From CAVVST01 sp963750995 (GTDB lineage: Bacteria > Acidobacteriota > Vicinamibacteria > Vicinamibacterales > UBA2999), in NCBI GenBank assembly GCA_963750995.1, contig CAVVST010000005.1:372001-436000 (forward strand): DNA of 64,000 nt, in the 5' to 3' direction. Below the pieces are notes generated by a model. That model was not told where the DNA came from. It searched no databases and saw only the letters and a program-made list of their open reading frames with translations. Positions 1 through 7,874 of this stretch are shown here, one piece after another; position 1 is the first letter of the stretch; each line of letters opens with the position of its first letter. Made by a program: the position numbers and the translations under genes.

Positions 1-199
1 GCTCTCCTTTAGGCACCGGCGTCGTCATCACGATCCAGACGTGCGGAGAAATCCACTGGAATTCCTTGACCGTGCCGTTCAGGGTCACCGTCTTCTTGAC
101 GTCGAACATGGCGAATGAATGATGCGCCCATGCCGGCGCTGCCAAGAGCGCAAGCGCCATACCCACGAGGCCAGGTGTGGTGAATGCTTTGAGTCTCAT
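1..199 (-). CDS. DUF6152 family secreted protein, N-terminal part (cut by window edge)
   Basis: The reverse strand encodes an ATG start at 197-199, a hydrophobic signal peptide ending in a PAWA cleavage site, and then the family hallmark HHSFAMFD followed by VTLNGTVKEF and WISPHVWI. Only about 66 residues are inside the window and the C-terminus lies beyond base 1. DUF6152 proteins are small exported beta-rich proteins of unknown function that are common in Acidobacteria. Four further copies lie in this window (7333, 18055, 27709, 57301), and as there, a protein with the GDTLVV motif lies next door, here divergently at 228. Confidence 0.85.
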   Translation of the reverse strand, partial: MRLKAFTTPGLVGMALALLAAPAWAHHSFAMFDVKKTVTLNGTVKEFQWISPHVWIVMTTPVPKGE

Positions 200-227
200 C
201 TCGCCGGTAGTGTACCTTAGCTGCCGC

Positions 228-956
228 ATGACTACGCGCGCGTCGGCTCGGGTATGGCTCGCGTTCTCCCTGACAGCGGCCGCCGCAATCGCCGGGTGCG
301 CGGCGCCGGACCTGCCCCCCGGTCTTTCCGGCATCTACTGGGCGACCGAGTACCACCCAAATATTCAAGTGGTCGGTGGAGGGGAGCTGCCACTCACCGA
401 GGCGGGCCGGACGGCGCATGCCAGAAACATGGCCGGGCTCAAGGACGGATCGATCGAGGACCGAGCCCGGAAGTACTGCACGCCCGACGGCGTCCCGCGT
501 TCGCTCGCGACCCCCTACCCGTTCGAGATCATCGAGGCGCCAGCCGGCCAGATCCTCATCGTCTACGAGATGAATCACATGATCCGCCGGATCGCCATGG
601 ACACGCCGCTGCCACCGTACGAAGAGCTGTTCATCGAGCCGTTTTACAACGGGCATTCGGTCGGTCGTTTCGAAGGCGACACGCTGGTCGTGCAATCGGG
701 TGGCTTCAAGGACGAGACGTTTCTCGATGCCACCGGCGCACCGCACACGGACATGCTCGAGACGACGGAGCGGATTCGCCGCATCAGCCCGACCGAGCTC
801 GAGGACGTGGTCACCATCCACGATCCCGAATACTATTCCCGCGACTGGCAGGCGCGTTTCGTCTACACGCTGCGAACGGATGTCCGCATCGAGGATTACA
901 TCTGCGGCTTCGAACACCGGGACATTTCATCGGTGGCCGGCGTCGATCGTCCTTAG
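228..956 (+). CDS. Lipoprotein of the GDTLVV-motif secreted family, function unknown
   Basis: A 242-residue protein. I start it at the ATG before TTRASARVWLAF because this gives a clean lipoprotein signal with lipobox AIAGC; an upstream in-frame ATG at 177 would add 17 non-signal residues. The middle carries GHSVGRFEGDTLVVQSGGF, the signature shared by six other proteins in this window, followed by a TTERIRR segment and a HDPEYYSRDW segment that correspond to the ERF and DP motifs of the paralogues. It is probably anchored in the outer or inner membrane facing the periplasm. No catalytic motif is recognised. It is transcribed divergently from the DUF6152 gene at the window edge and its 3' end overlaps the convergent gene at 953 by four bases. 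Confidence 0.75.
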   Translation: MTTRASARVWLAFSLTAAAAIAGCAAPDLPPGLSGIYWATEYHPNIQVVGGGELPLTEAGRTAHARNMAGLKDGSIEDRARKYCTPDGVPRSLATPYPFEIIEAPAGQILIVYEMNHMIRRIAMDTPLPPYEELFIEPFYNGHSVGRFEGDTLVVQSGGFKDETFLDATGAPHTDMLETTERIRRISPTELEDVVTIHDPEYYSRDWQARFVYTLRTDVRIEDYICGFEHRDISSVAGVDRP

Positions 957-1513
957 TTCTCCGCGCTGAACGCGTTGCACGACACCGTTGTGTGCCAGTT
1001 CGAGAAGGCGCCCGCGGGGTTGTCCTTCCACGCCCAGACATGCAGCGTGTAGAAGTCTGGTAATCCGAAACGGTTCGGGCTCTCGAAGAGATGCAGAAGC
1101 TGCCCCATCAGTTGCGGCGTCGCCGCGTTGTTGGCGTGCCAATCATCGGCGAATACGAGAAAGTCTGCGCCGATCAGTCGCGGACGCCCGTTCGGCTGCG
1201 GCTCGTAAATCACGATTTCCGGTCGCGCCGGATCCAGCACACCATCGGTGACCAGCGAGAGATTCACGTAGTGCAGTCCCATCGCGCCCCAGTCCGGTCC
1301 GCTCACGCAGCCGAACATCAGCGAGTAGCCTTCTGCCTCGGCGACCGACACGTCCTTGAAGCGCTCTGTCACATCGCGCACGACCTTGACGAGATCGCCG
1401 GCGGCAGCCTTCTCTTCGCGTGGTGATTGATGATGCTGTGTGCCCTGGGCGCGAATAGGTGTCGGCCACGAGGCCGTGAGAACGAGAACACCGATCAGAA
1501 GATGCTTGCTCAT
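953..1513 (-). CDS. Secreted hypothetical protein, 186 aa
   Basis: The start at 1513 is set by a strong AGGAGG Shine-Dalgarno eight bases upstream; longer in-frame extensions lack one. Residues 1-22 form a signal peptide ending near PIRAQ. The mature part has an AEAEGYSLMFGCVSG segment followed by DWGAMGLHYVN and later VIYEPQPNGRPRLIGADFLV, typical of a conserved secreted family in Acidobacteria and Proteobacteria for which I know no function. The charged helix after the signal (EEKAAAGDLVKVVRDVTERF) precedes the conserved core. The gene is convergent with the lipoprotein at 228 and overlaps its stop by four bases. Confidence 0.7.
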   Translation of the reverse strand: MSKHLLIGVLVLTASWPTPIRAQGTQHHQSPREEKAAAGDLVKVVRDVTERFKDVSVAEAEGYSLMFGCVSGPDWGAMGLHYVNLSLVTDGVLDPARPEIVIYEPQPNGRPRLIGADFLVFADDWHANNAATPQLMGQLLHLFESPNRFGLPDFYTLHVWAWKDNPAGAFSNWHTTVSCNAFSAEN

Positions 1514-1572
1514 GCCGTTCCTCCTCTTTCGACAAGGAGGATGCCGCACCGCGTGGCGCGTGCCCATGGGCG

Positions 1573-1618
1573 TTTTGTCCCGGTTCGACCGAAACCGCGC
1601 GTCCGGACGTGGGACAAA
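1573..1618. repeat. Nested inverted repeats between 953 and 1654 genes
   Basis: TTTGTCCC at 1574-1581 is repeated inverted as GGGACAAA at 1611-1618. Between them lie a GGTT/AACC hairpin at 1582-1596 and a perfect 10-base palindrome CGTCCGGACG at 1600-1609. The array lies just upstream of the 1513 start on the minus strand and downstream of the transporter stop at 1654. It could end transcription of the sugar operon or bind a regulator of the small gene. No T-run follows on either strand, so a standard intrinsic terminator is not supported. Confidence 0.4.
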
Positions 1619-1653
1619 CGTCCTACTCCAGATCCGCGAACACCTAACGTCGC

Positions 1654-2898
1654 TTAACCGACGTTGGCAGAGGTTTCTTGCGGCCTGCCGGCAAGATCTT
1701 GGTGCGACCGCTCTCTCGACCGAAAAAACAGCGCGAAGAGCATCAGGACCACCAACGCTCCGGCGGCCGGAACCAGCCAGATGCGGTCCCACGCATGGGC
1801 GGGCGGCTCTGCCGTGATCACAAACGCATCGACCACGCGCCCCGAGATGAGCGACCCGATGAACATGCCGACACCGAGCGTGACGAAGGCGATCAGCCCT
1901 TGCGCGGCCGATCGCACGTCGGCGGGGGCGCGTTGGTCGACGTAGATCTGCCCGGTCACGAAGAAGAAGTCGTAGCAGATCCCGTGGAGCAAGATGCCGG
2001 AATAGAGCGCCCAGACCATGGCGCCGTCATCGCCAGCGGCGAAGAGCAGATAACGGCCTGCCCACGCGGCCATCCCGACCAGTAGCATGTACTTCACGCC
2101 AAGCCTGCGGAAAAACCATGGCATGACCAGCATGAAGCCGATCTCCGACATCTGCCCGAGCGTCATCTTGCCGGCCGCGTTGCTGACGCCGAGCTCGTTC
2201 AAGAAGGGATTCGCGAACGTGTAATAGAACTGGAGCGGGATGCAGATCAGAAACGATCCGAGCACGAACACGGCGAACGATGAGTCGCGCAGTAATCGCA
2301 GCGCGTCGAGCCCGAGAACGTCACGAACGGTGACACGCAGCGCCACCTTCGCCGGCGGCGTATGGGGAAGCGCCAGACAGAACAATCCGAGCCCAAGCGA
2401 TCCGGCTGCGGCGATGCGCATCGGAATTGCGGTCGCTTCGAGACCCAGGGTGCCGATGAACAGGCCCGCAACAATCCACCCGATCGTGCCGAGGACGCGA
2501 ATCGGCGGGAACTCACGCGATGGATCACGCATCTGTCGGAATGAGATGGCATTGCTCAGGGCGAGTGTGGGCATGTAGCACAGTGCGTACGCCATCAGAA
2601 CCGCGTAGAACGGGCCGAAGACGTTCTGCGTGGAGGCCCAGAACAGAATGCCTGCGCCAACGATGTGCAGCCCGGCGAGCAGCTTTTCCGTTGAAAAGAA
2701 TCGATCCGCGATCATGCCGACGAAAAATGGCGACAACATTGCGGCGATCGCCGTGGTGCCGTAGGAGAGCCCGATCTGCTGGCCGCTGAATCCGAGCGTC
2801 GCGCCGAGCCAGGTGCCCATCGTGACCGACCAGGCGCCCCACACGAAGTACTGCAGGAACATCAATATGGAGAGCTTCAGGCGCGTACCAGGAAACAT
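1654..2898 (-). CDS. MFS transporter, nucleoside:H+ symporter-like
   Basis: A 414-residue protein with about twelve hydrophobic segments. The N-terminal RLKLSILMFLQYFVWGAW and LGFSGQQIGLSYGTTAIA, and DRFFSTEKLL in the first cytoplasmic loop, match the NupG/XapB (nucleoside:H+ symporter) branch of the major facilitator superfamily. In Acidobacteria and Bacteroidetes such transporters often sit in sugar isomerase/dehydrogenase operons and probably carry a sugar or sugar derivative, not a nucleoside; the substrate is inference. The gene is last in an operon with the isomerase (3 bases upstream) and the oxidoreductase, and expected to import the substrate those enzymes process across the inner membrane. 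The reading frame is intact. Confidence 0.85.
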   Translation of the reverse strand: MFPGTRLKLSILMFLQYFVWGAWSVTMGTWLGATLGFSGQQIGLSYGTTAIAAMLSPFFVGMIADRFFSTEKLLAGLHIVGAGILFWASTQNVFGPFYAVLMAYALCYMPTLALSNAISFRQMRDPSREFPPIRVLGTIGWIVAGLFIGTLGLEATAIPMRIAAAGSLGLGLFCLALPHTPPAKVALRVTVRDVLGLDALRLLRDSSFAVFVLGSFLICIPLQFYYTFANPFLNELGVSNAAGKMTLGQMSEIGFMLVMPWFFRRLGVKYMLLVGMAAWAGRYLLFAAGDDGAMVWALYSGILLHGICYDFFFVTGQIYVDQRAPADVRSAAQGLIAFVTLGVGMFIGSLISGRVVDAFVITAEPPAHAWDRIWLVPAAGALVVLMLFALFFRSRERSHQDLAGRPQETSANVG

Positions 2899-2901
2899 GC
2901 T

Positions 2902-3870
2902 CTAGGTCCACCAGGGATCTGCCGGCGGCTCGGTCATAACGATGCGGCTCAGGAGATCCACGGCCGCGCGTAATCCCTCGTCCACCGAGATCAGCGCGTC
3001 CTCATGCTCGATGCTGATGACGTGGTCGTAGCCGACGAGGCGGAGCGCCGTGACCATCTGCTTCCAGACCAGCGCATCGTGGCCCCAACCGACGGTGCGG
3101 AATAGCCAGGAGCGCTCGCCCATCCTGCGGTAGCTCTTGACGTCCAACACGCCGTTGACCGCGACGTTGTGACGGTCGAAGGCGAGGTCCTTCGCGTGAA
3201 CATGGAAAATGCAGTCGCCCAATGCGCGGATGGCTGCGGGGATATCCACACCCTGCCAAAACAAGTGACTCGGATCGAAATTGATGCCGATGGCCGGGCC
3301 GGTGGCGCCGCGCAGCTTCAGCATCGTGTCGACGTTGTAGACCAGGAACCCGGGATGGGCTTCGATCGCAATGGTCACGCCGTGATCGGACGCAAACGCC
3401 GCGGCGTCGGTCCAATAGGGAATCGCCTTCTCATTCCATTGCCATTCGAGCACCTCGAGGAACTCCGATGGCCACGGTGTCGTGATCCAGTTGGGATGCT
3501 TGGCGCCATCCGAATCACCGGGACATCCGGAGAACGTCACCACCGTCGGTACCTGTAGTTTTTCGGCGAGGCGCACCGTCTGCCGGAACAGCGCGTCAGC
3601 ATCCCGGGCAACGACCGGATCAGGGTGCAGCGGATTGCCATGGCACGAGAGGGCGCTGATGGTCAGACCGGCGTCGGTCAGCAGCTGCCGATAGGTGGTG
3701 GCGCGGCAGTGACCTTCGATCATGTCCGTGAGGTCATCGAGGTGAGAACGCCCCGGCCATCCGCCCGTCCCCAATTCGACCGCTTCCACGTGCCGCAGTG
3801 ACTTCACCTTCGCGATCATCTCGGGAGTCGAGAGGTGAGCGAACACCGGTGTGAATACGCCCAGTTTCAT
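2902..3870 (-). CDS. Sugar phosphate isomerase/epimerase (AP endonuclease family 2 TIM barrel)
   Basis: 322 residues starting MKLGVFTPVF. The start at 3870 lies inside an ATGA overlap with the stop of the upstream dehydrogenase, which implies translational coupling and excludes the 14-residue upstream extension. TIM-barrel metal and acid residues can be seen in order: the VEAVELGTGG strand, ISALSCHGNPLHP, TIAIEAHPGF (Glu and His), GINFDPSHLFWQG (Asp, His), HVHAKD (His) and ISIEHED (Glu). This matches xylose-isomerase-like TIM barrels of the IolE/IolI type. There is no signal peptide, so it is cytosolic, unlike the Tat-exported relatives at 6358, 21924 and 31545. Its partner Gfo/Idh/MocA enzyme suggests an inositol-like or keto-sugar oxidation pathway; the exact substrate cannot be read. 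Confidence 0.88.
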   Translation of the reverse strand: MKLGVFTPVFAHLSTPEMIAKVKSLRHVEAVELGTGGWPGRSHLDDLTDMIEGHCRATTYRQLLTDAGLTISALSCHGNPLHPDPVVARDADALFRQTVRLAEKLQVPTVVTFSGCPGDSDGAKHPNWITTPWPSEFLEVLEWQWNEKAIPYWTDAAAFASDHGVTIAIEAHPGFLVYNVDTMLKLRGATGPAIGINFDPSHLFWQGVDIPAAIRALGDCIFHVHAKDLAFDRHNVAVNGVLDVKSYRRMGERSWLFRTVGWGHDALVWKQMVTALRLVGYDHVISIEHEDALISVDEGLRAAVDLLSRIVMTEPPADPWWT

Positions 3871-5057
3871 CGACCGCTCCCCACCAGCTCCGCGGCCTGC
3901 ACCGCCGTCCACACCCCGCCGCGGCGATGGCTCGCCAGCACCGCATCAACCAGGCAAGCTGCGTGATACCCGTCCTCGAACGTGGCGAATGCTGTCGGCC
4001 GTGGTTCGAGGGGGTGACGTGCGATCGCGGTATACACATCCCGAAGCACATTGAAGAAGGCGTCGGCCCATCCCTCCTGATGCCCCCCGGGCAGGTTCGC
4101 GTAGGCGCGCGCGTCAGGTGTGAGCAGAGTCGGATCCTTCGCCAATACCAGGTTGGCCTCGTCGCGACGCCCGATCCAGAGCTCGTTCTGCCGTTCCTGG
4201 CGCCAACGCAGCGACGACCTCGCTCCGTTCACCTCGAGCCACAAGTCGTTCTTGTGCCCGGCGCAGACCTGCCCCACGGACACCGCGCCCCTGGCGCCGC
4301 CTTCGAATCGCATCAGGAACGTGGCGAGATCTTCACTGCGGATCTGAACCGGCTCACCGCGTTCTTCAGTGGCGGCGCCCGGAAACGCCTCCCGAGCCGT
4401 GCGCGGACGATAGCGCGTGGGGACCACGGTCGACAGCTCAGCGAGCACGGATACAACCCGGCTGCCGGTGACGTGTTGCGCCAGATCGCACCAGTGGGAC
4501 CCGATGTCCGCCACCGCCGAACTGTCGCCACCCTTGTCCGGTTCGAGACGCCAGGAAAAGTCGGTCGGCTTGAGAAGCCAGTCCTGGAGGTAGCCGCCAT
4601 GGACGTAGGTCGTGGAGCCGATATCCCCGGCGGCGATCATCGCGCGGGCCTGCTGAACCATCGGGTTACCGCGGTAATTGAACGTCACGGCATGGACCAC
4701 GCCCGCCTCGCGCGCCGCGAGCCACAGCCCATACGCTTCCTCAGCCGAGGCGGCGAGCGGTTTTTCCGAAACGATATGCTTGCCGTGCGCCAGCGCTGCG
4801 CGAATGATCGGGCCATGCAGGAAGTTCGGGGCGGTGTTGTGCACAACCTGCACCTCGGGATCGGCTGCGAGGGCCTCGAAGCTGCCGTATGCTTTCGGGA
4901 CGCCGAGAGCGTCGGCTTTGGCGCGCGTGCGGCGATCGTCAGAACCCGCTATCGCCACGACGTCGACGAAACCAAGCCGACGCACCGCGTCGATGTGATG
5001 TCTCCCGACGAAACCGGGACCGACCAGCCCCATGCCAATCCTGCGTGGTGTTACCAA
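3867..5057 (-). CDS. Gfo/Idh/MocA family oxidoreductase
   Basis: A cytosolic NAD(P)-dependent dehydrogenase of about 396 residues. The open frame reaches 5261, but I choose a TTG start at 5057 because GGAGGA lies eight bases upstream and the Rossmann strand follows at once. GLVGPGFVGRHHIDAV is the dinucleotide loop. ALAHGKHIVSEKPLA carries the family EKP lysine, and GGDSSAVADIGSHWCDLAQHV is the catalytic Asp/His helix of the second domain. It heads a three-gene operon (dehydrogenase, isomerase, MFS transporter) facing the LacI-family gene, with a LacI-type operator between. The substrate is probably a cyclic polyol or sugar. The frame is intact. Confidence 0.88.
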   Translation of the reverse strand: MVTPRRIGMGLVGPGFVGRHHIDAVRRLGFVDVVAIAGSDDRRTRAKADALGVPKAYGSFEALAADPEVQVVHNTAPNFLHGPIIRAALAHGKHIVSEKPLAASAEEAYGLWLAAREAGVVHAVTFNYRGNPMVQQARAMIAAGDIGSTTYVHGGYLQDWLLKPTDFSWRLEPDKGGDSSAVADIGSHWCDLAQHVTGSRVVSVLAELSTVVPTRYRPRTAREAFPGAATEERGEPVQIRSEDLATFLMRFEGGARGAVSVGQVCAGHKNDLWLEVNGARSSLRWRQERQNELWIGRRDEANLVLAKDPTLLTPDARAYANLPGGHQEGWADAFFNVLRDVYTAIARHPLEPRPTAFATFEDGYHAACLVDAVLASHRRGGVWTAVQAAELVGSGR

Positions 5058-5135
5058 CGAATGATCCTCCGACTGAGCAGCGTGCAGACGTAGCGGGATA
5101 GTACCGTTTGCGGCATTGAAAGCTACGGCCTCAGA

Positions 5136-5149
5136 TGTAACCGGTTGCA
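5136..5149. promoter_or_regulatory. LacI-family operator in the divergent promoter
   Basis: TGTAACCGGTTGCA, a near-perfect palindrome with the central CCGG typical of LacI/GalR-family operators. It lies 79 bases upstream of the dehydrogenase TTG start and 105 bases upstream of the regulator ATG, so it can control both directions, including autoregulation. The core AACCGGTT recurs at 7831, 13722 and 15408, and an imperfect copy occurs at 15366. Confidence 0.85.
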
Positions 5150-5253
5150 CATGCGAACTGGATTCGGCCGGGACCGGCAACGTTCCGACCGGAGCCAGCC
5201 CTCCTCCGCCGTGAGTGAATCGCGACCGGGTAGAATTGGAATCCCCGCACGAG

Positions 5254-6309
5254 ATGTCCACTATCTACGAAGTCGCCAAGCGCGCCGGCGTCTCCACGGC
5301 CACCGTCTCGCGCGTCCTCAGCCGCCCGGATGTGGTTGCGCCCGAAACGCGCAAGAAAGTCCTGCAGGAAGTCGAGCGTCTCGGCTTCACCCCCAATTTC
5401 GTGGCGGCGAACCTCCGTTCGTTTCGCACCTGGAAGCTCGTCGTCACCGTTCCTGATATCTCCAATCCGTTTTTTTCCCAAATCCTTCAGGGGATCGAAG
5501 ACGCGGCACAGCGCCGCGGCTATGCGGTGCTCCTTGGAGACACGCAGCACGATACCAAGCGGGAAGAGCGCTACGCGTTGATGTTGAAGCGCAAGGAGGC
5601 GGACGGCCTGATCTTTCTGGGCCACCGGCTTCCCAAGGAAGCGGCCGCGCTGATCAAGGCCGCCGCGCCGCGTTGCGCGCCGATCGTCAATGGCTGCGAG
5701 TTCAGCCCGCGCCTGGGCGTGCCGAGCGTCCACATCGACAACGCGAAGGCCGCAGCCGAGGCGATGGCTCACCTTTATCGTCTCGGTCATCGGCGGATCG
5801 GTGTGATTACCGGTCCGCTGGTGAGTCCGCTCAGCCGCGACCGGCTGCGAGGCGCCAAGGCGCAGGCGGCCTCTGAGGGAGCGGCCGCCGAACTCCTGTT
5901 CGCGCAGGGTGACTTCTCCATCGGCTCCGGTGCCGCTATGGGCGACTACTTGCTGGGGCAAACCAAGCCCCCCACCGCCATCTTCTGCTTCAACGACGGC
6001 ATGGCCGTTGGCGTGATCCAGGCGGCCAAGCGACGCGGACGCCGGGTGCCGAACGATCTGTCCGTCATCGGGTTCGATGACATTCAGTTCGCAGGCTACA
6101 CCGATCCGCCGCTCACAACCGTGGCGCAACCGATGCGTGAGATCGGCGAAGGCACGGTTCGGCTCCTGCTGGAGATCCTCGAAGGGAAGACGGACGTGAC
6201 GCCGGTCTCGATTACGCTGCCGCATACCCTGATGATCCGTGGCAGCACGGCGCCGGTGCAGGCGCAAGCGCAGGGGGCCCGTTACCGCGGCAGCGCCAAA
6301 GCGACGTAA
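5254..6309 (+). CDS. LacI-family transcriptional regulator
   Basis: 351 residues beginning MSTIYEVAKRAG. The upstream in-frame ATG at 5215 is rejected because the helix-turn-helix begins right at this start. Residues 1-25 are the helix-turn-helix (VAKRAGVSTATVSRVLS). The hinge helix GFTPNFVAANLR follows, and then a periplasmic-binding-protein-like sensor domain: VVTVPDISNPFFSQILQGIE, SVHIDNAKAAAEAM, HRRIGVITGP, and FCFNDGMAVGVIQ ending FDDIQFAGYTDPPLTTV. It resembles CytR/PurR-type repressors that bind a sugar or nucleoside. Candidate operators of matching type lie in its own promoter and at four sites up to 10 kb downstream, which defines a local regulon. The frame is intact. Confidence 0.93.
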   Translation: MSTIYEVAKRAGVSTATVSRVLSRPDVVAPETRKKVLQEVERLGFTPNFVAANLRSFRTWKLVVTVPDISNPFFSQILQGIEDAAQRRGYAVLLGDTQHDTKREERYALMLKRKEADGLIFLGHRLPKEAAALIKAAAPRCAPIVNGCEFSPRLGVPSVHIDNAKAAAEAMAHLYRLGHRRIGVITGPLVSPLSRDRLRGAKAQAASEGAAAELLFAQGDFSIGSGAAMGDYLLGQTKPPTAIFCFNDGMAVGVIQAAKRRGRRVPNDLSVIGFDDIQFAGYTDPPLTTVAQPMREIGEGTVRLLLEILEGKTDVTPVSITLPHTLMIRGSTAPVQAQAQGARYRGSAKAT

Positions 6310-6357
6310 TCCGTTTCACCTGCGCATCCGGACGCAGCGCGACCAGACACGCCGGCA

Positions 6358-7324
6358 TCATGTCTCCAGCAGCGCCTTCAGATAGTTCAACTGCCAGCGC
6401 GTCTGCTCGACCGCCGTGCCGGGTGCATCGCGATACTCGCGCTCGAGCAAGAGCATGATCGGCCACTTGTTGTCGCGGATCAGCGTGGCGCACTCTTTGA
6501 TCGGCGTGTCGCCGGTGCCGAGCTGCACGTTGGGACCGCCGTCCCGCTTGCGATCCTTGACGTGCAGGTGGGTGATGCGGTCGTGGTGCTCGCGCAGGAA
6601 CGCCACCGCGTCGTTGTTGCCGGCGGTGTAGTGCCCGATGTCGAGGTTGACGACAAACGCCTTCGACATGCCGAGCAGCTTCTCCATACTCGCCGGCGTC
6701 GCCACTTCGTTCGGATCGTCCACCTGCGCGTGCGGATGCCAGGCCGCCTTGATGCCGTATTTCTCCGCGAACGGCGCCACGCGCGGGCCCATCCCGACGC
6801 GCGTCTGGTTGGTCGTGAACATCGGCACCTTCAGCGCCTGCATCTGCCGGAACATGGCGTCGATCTCGCCGTCGGTCATGTCGTCGTCGATGGTCTGGAC
6901 GTAGGAGAAAAGATTGAGCCCCGCCTTGTCGAATTTCGCCCGCACCTCGCGGAAACGATCCAGCGGCTGCGCAATCCGCCACTCTCGCAGCGCCTGGCGG
7001 GACCTGGTGTATTCAGGCGTTTTTTGCGCGGGCGGCTGGCCGAACCGCCCGCCGTTGATCACCTGAGGGGTTCCCTGCGGAAAGACCGTCACCAGTTCGA
7101 CATTACCCAGACCTAACGCAAGGCACTGCTCGATGATGACGTCGATGGGATCGCGACCGGTGTTCTCCGGTAGCGGATTCAGCGACCCCGTGATCAGACC
7201 GATCCTGACGCCGCGGACGGTTGACTCGATCGCTGCGGCGCGTACCGGTCAGACCCGGCAGGGCCGACAGTGCCAGCCCCGACAGCGCGGCAGTGGTGAA
7301 TTCGCGGCGGGAGTAGGAGCCCAT
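6358..7324 (-). CDS. Tat-exported sugar phosphate isomerase/epimerase-like TIM barrel (one frameshift)
   Basis: Starts at 7324 with a twin-arginine signal (SRREFTTAALSG). The frame shifts by one base near 7242, where GCGCC appears short of one base; the downstream frame continues through VRGVRIGLITGSLNPLP into the intact 244-residue barrel ending at 6358. Conserved barrel residues include AAWHPHAQVDDP, FVVNLDIGHYTAGN, ITHLHVKDRK and GTGDTPIKE. The barrel is homologous to the exported proteins at 21924 and 31545, all of which share the LDIGH, HxHxKDRK and GDTPI blocks. It is probably a periplasmic carbohydrate isomerase or epimerase. It is the last gene of an operon with DUF6152, eight bases downstream of it, under the LacI-type promoter at 7815. 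Confidence 0.82.
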
Positions 7325-7332
7325 GGCGACGG

Positions 7333-7752
7333 CTACTGCGCCGCCTCGCCCTTCGGGCGTGCGATGTCGTGATACATGCGCTTGCCGTCCGGCCTGATCA
7401 TGTAGAAAAGCGAGATGCCCTTGGAGCCGTCCCTCATCGGGTGCCCGACCAGCGTGATCGGGTCTCCCGGCTTCAGCGTGGCCCGCGTCCAGCCCTGGCG
7501 CGTCATGATGTTGGTGGACCCGCCTTCGACGTCCCACCTCCCCACCGTCGCCTGGTCGACGCCCGGCCCTGGCTTGATGTCAATCGTGAAATGCACGTGC
7601 GGGTTGTTCCACATGTACTCGACCACGACCCCTTTATAGGTCACGTTCTTGTCCATTTCGAACATGCTGAACGAGTGGTGCGCGAAGAGCGGCCCGCCCG
7701 TGCAGGCGATCAGCAGCAGCACCGCTGCAAACACGGCATGGCGAACATTCAT
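7333..7752 (-). CDS. DUF6152 family secreted protein
   Basis: 139 residues. The start at 7752 is fixed by GGAG seven bases upstream within the leader GGAGATATGTCATGAA, which also precedes the genes at 15282 and 18476. The signal peptide ends near PLFAHHSFSMF; the mature protein has VTYKGVVVEYMWNNPHVHFTI, WDVEGGS, GWTRATLKPGDPITL and a C-terminal LFYMIRPDGKRMY. The fold is probably an all-beta OB-like exported domain (inference from strand pattern); the role is unknown. It is the first gene of the unit controlled by the strong promoter and operator at 7815-7845 and is close in sequence to the copy at 18055. Confidence 0.9.
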   Translation of the reverse strand: MNVRHAVFAAVLLLIACTGGPLFAHHSFSMFEMDKNVTYKGVVVEYMWNNPHVHFTIDIKPGPGVDQATVGRWDVEGGSTNIMTRQGWTRATLKPGDPITLVGHPMRDGSKGISLFYMIRPDGKRMYHDIARPKGEAAQ

Positions 7753-7814
7753 GACATATCTCCACACATCGTCAACGAGCGGCTTGCGACCCCGATCACA
7801 GGCCCAGAAACTGC

Positions 7815-7842
7815 ATTATACTAGGCTTGTAACCGGTTACAA
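7815..7842 (-). promoter_or_regulatory. Sigma70-type promoter for DUF6152-isomerase unit
   Basis: On the minus strand a perfect -10 box TATAAT lies at 7815-7820 and a -35 box TTGTAA at 7837-7842, separated by 16 bases. Transcription would start near 7808, 56 bases before the ATG at 7752. The LacI-type operator covers the -35 box and spacer, the classic arrangement for repression. Confidence 0.75.
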
Positions 7843-7845
7843 GCC
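7824..7845. promoter_or_regulatory. LacI-family operator, 22-base perfect palindrome
   Basis: Every base from 7824 to 7845 pairs symmetrically around the central CCGG (arms GGCTTGTAACC). This is the most symmetrical of the five AACCGGTT-type sites and it overlaps the -35 element of the minus-strand promoter. Confidence 0.88.
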
Positions 7846-7874
7846 CATCCTCGTGCGGGACGATATCGGCGATC

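Noticed and set aside
3927..5093. 388-codon plus-strand frame opposite the Gfo/Idh/MocA gene
   Set aside because: Antisense shadow; composition dominated by Arg, His and Gly, no recognisable motif.
5131..6267. Long open frame of 378 codons on the minus strand inside the LacI gene
   Set aside because: It is the antisense shadow of an intact regulator in GC-rich DNA, has no family features and no ribosome-binding site.
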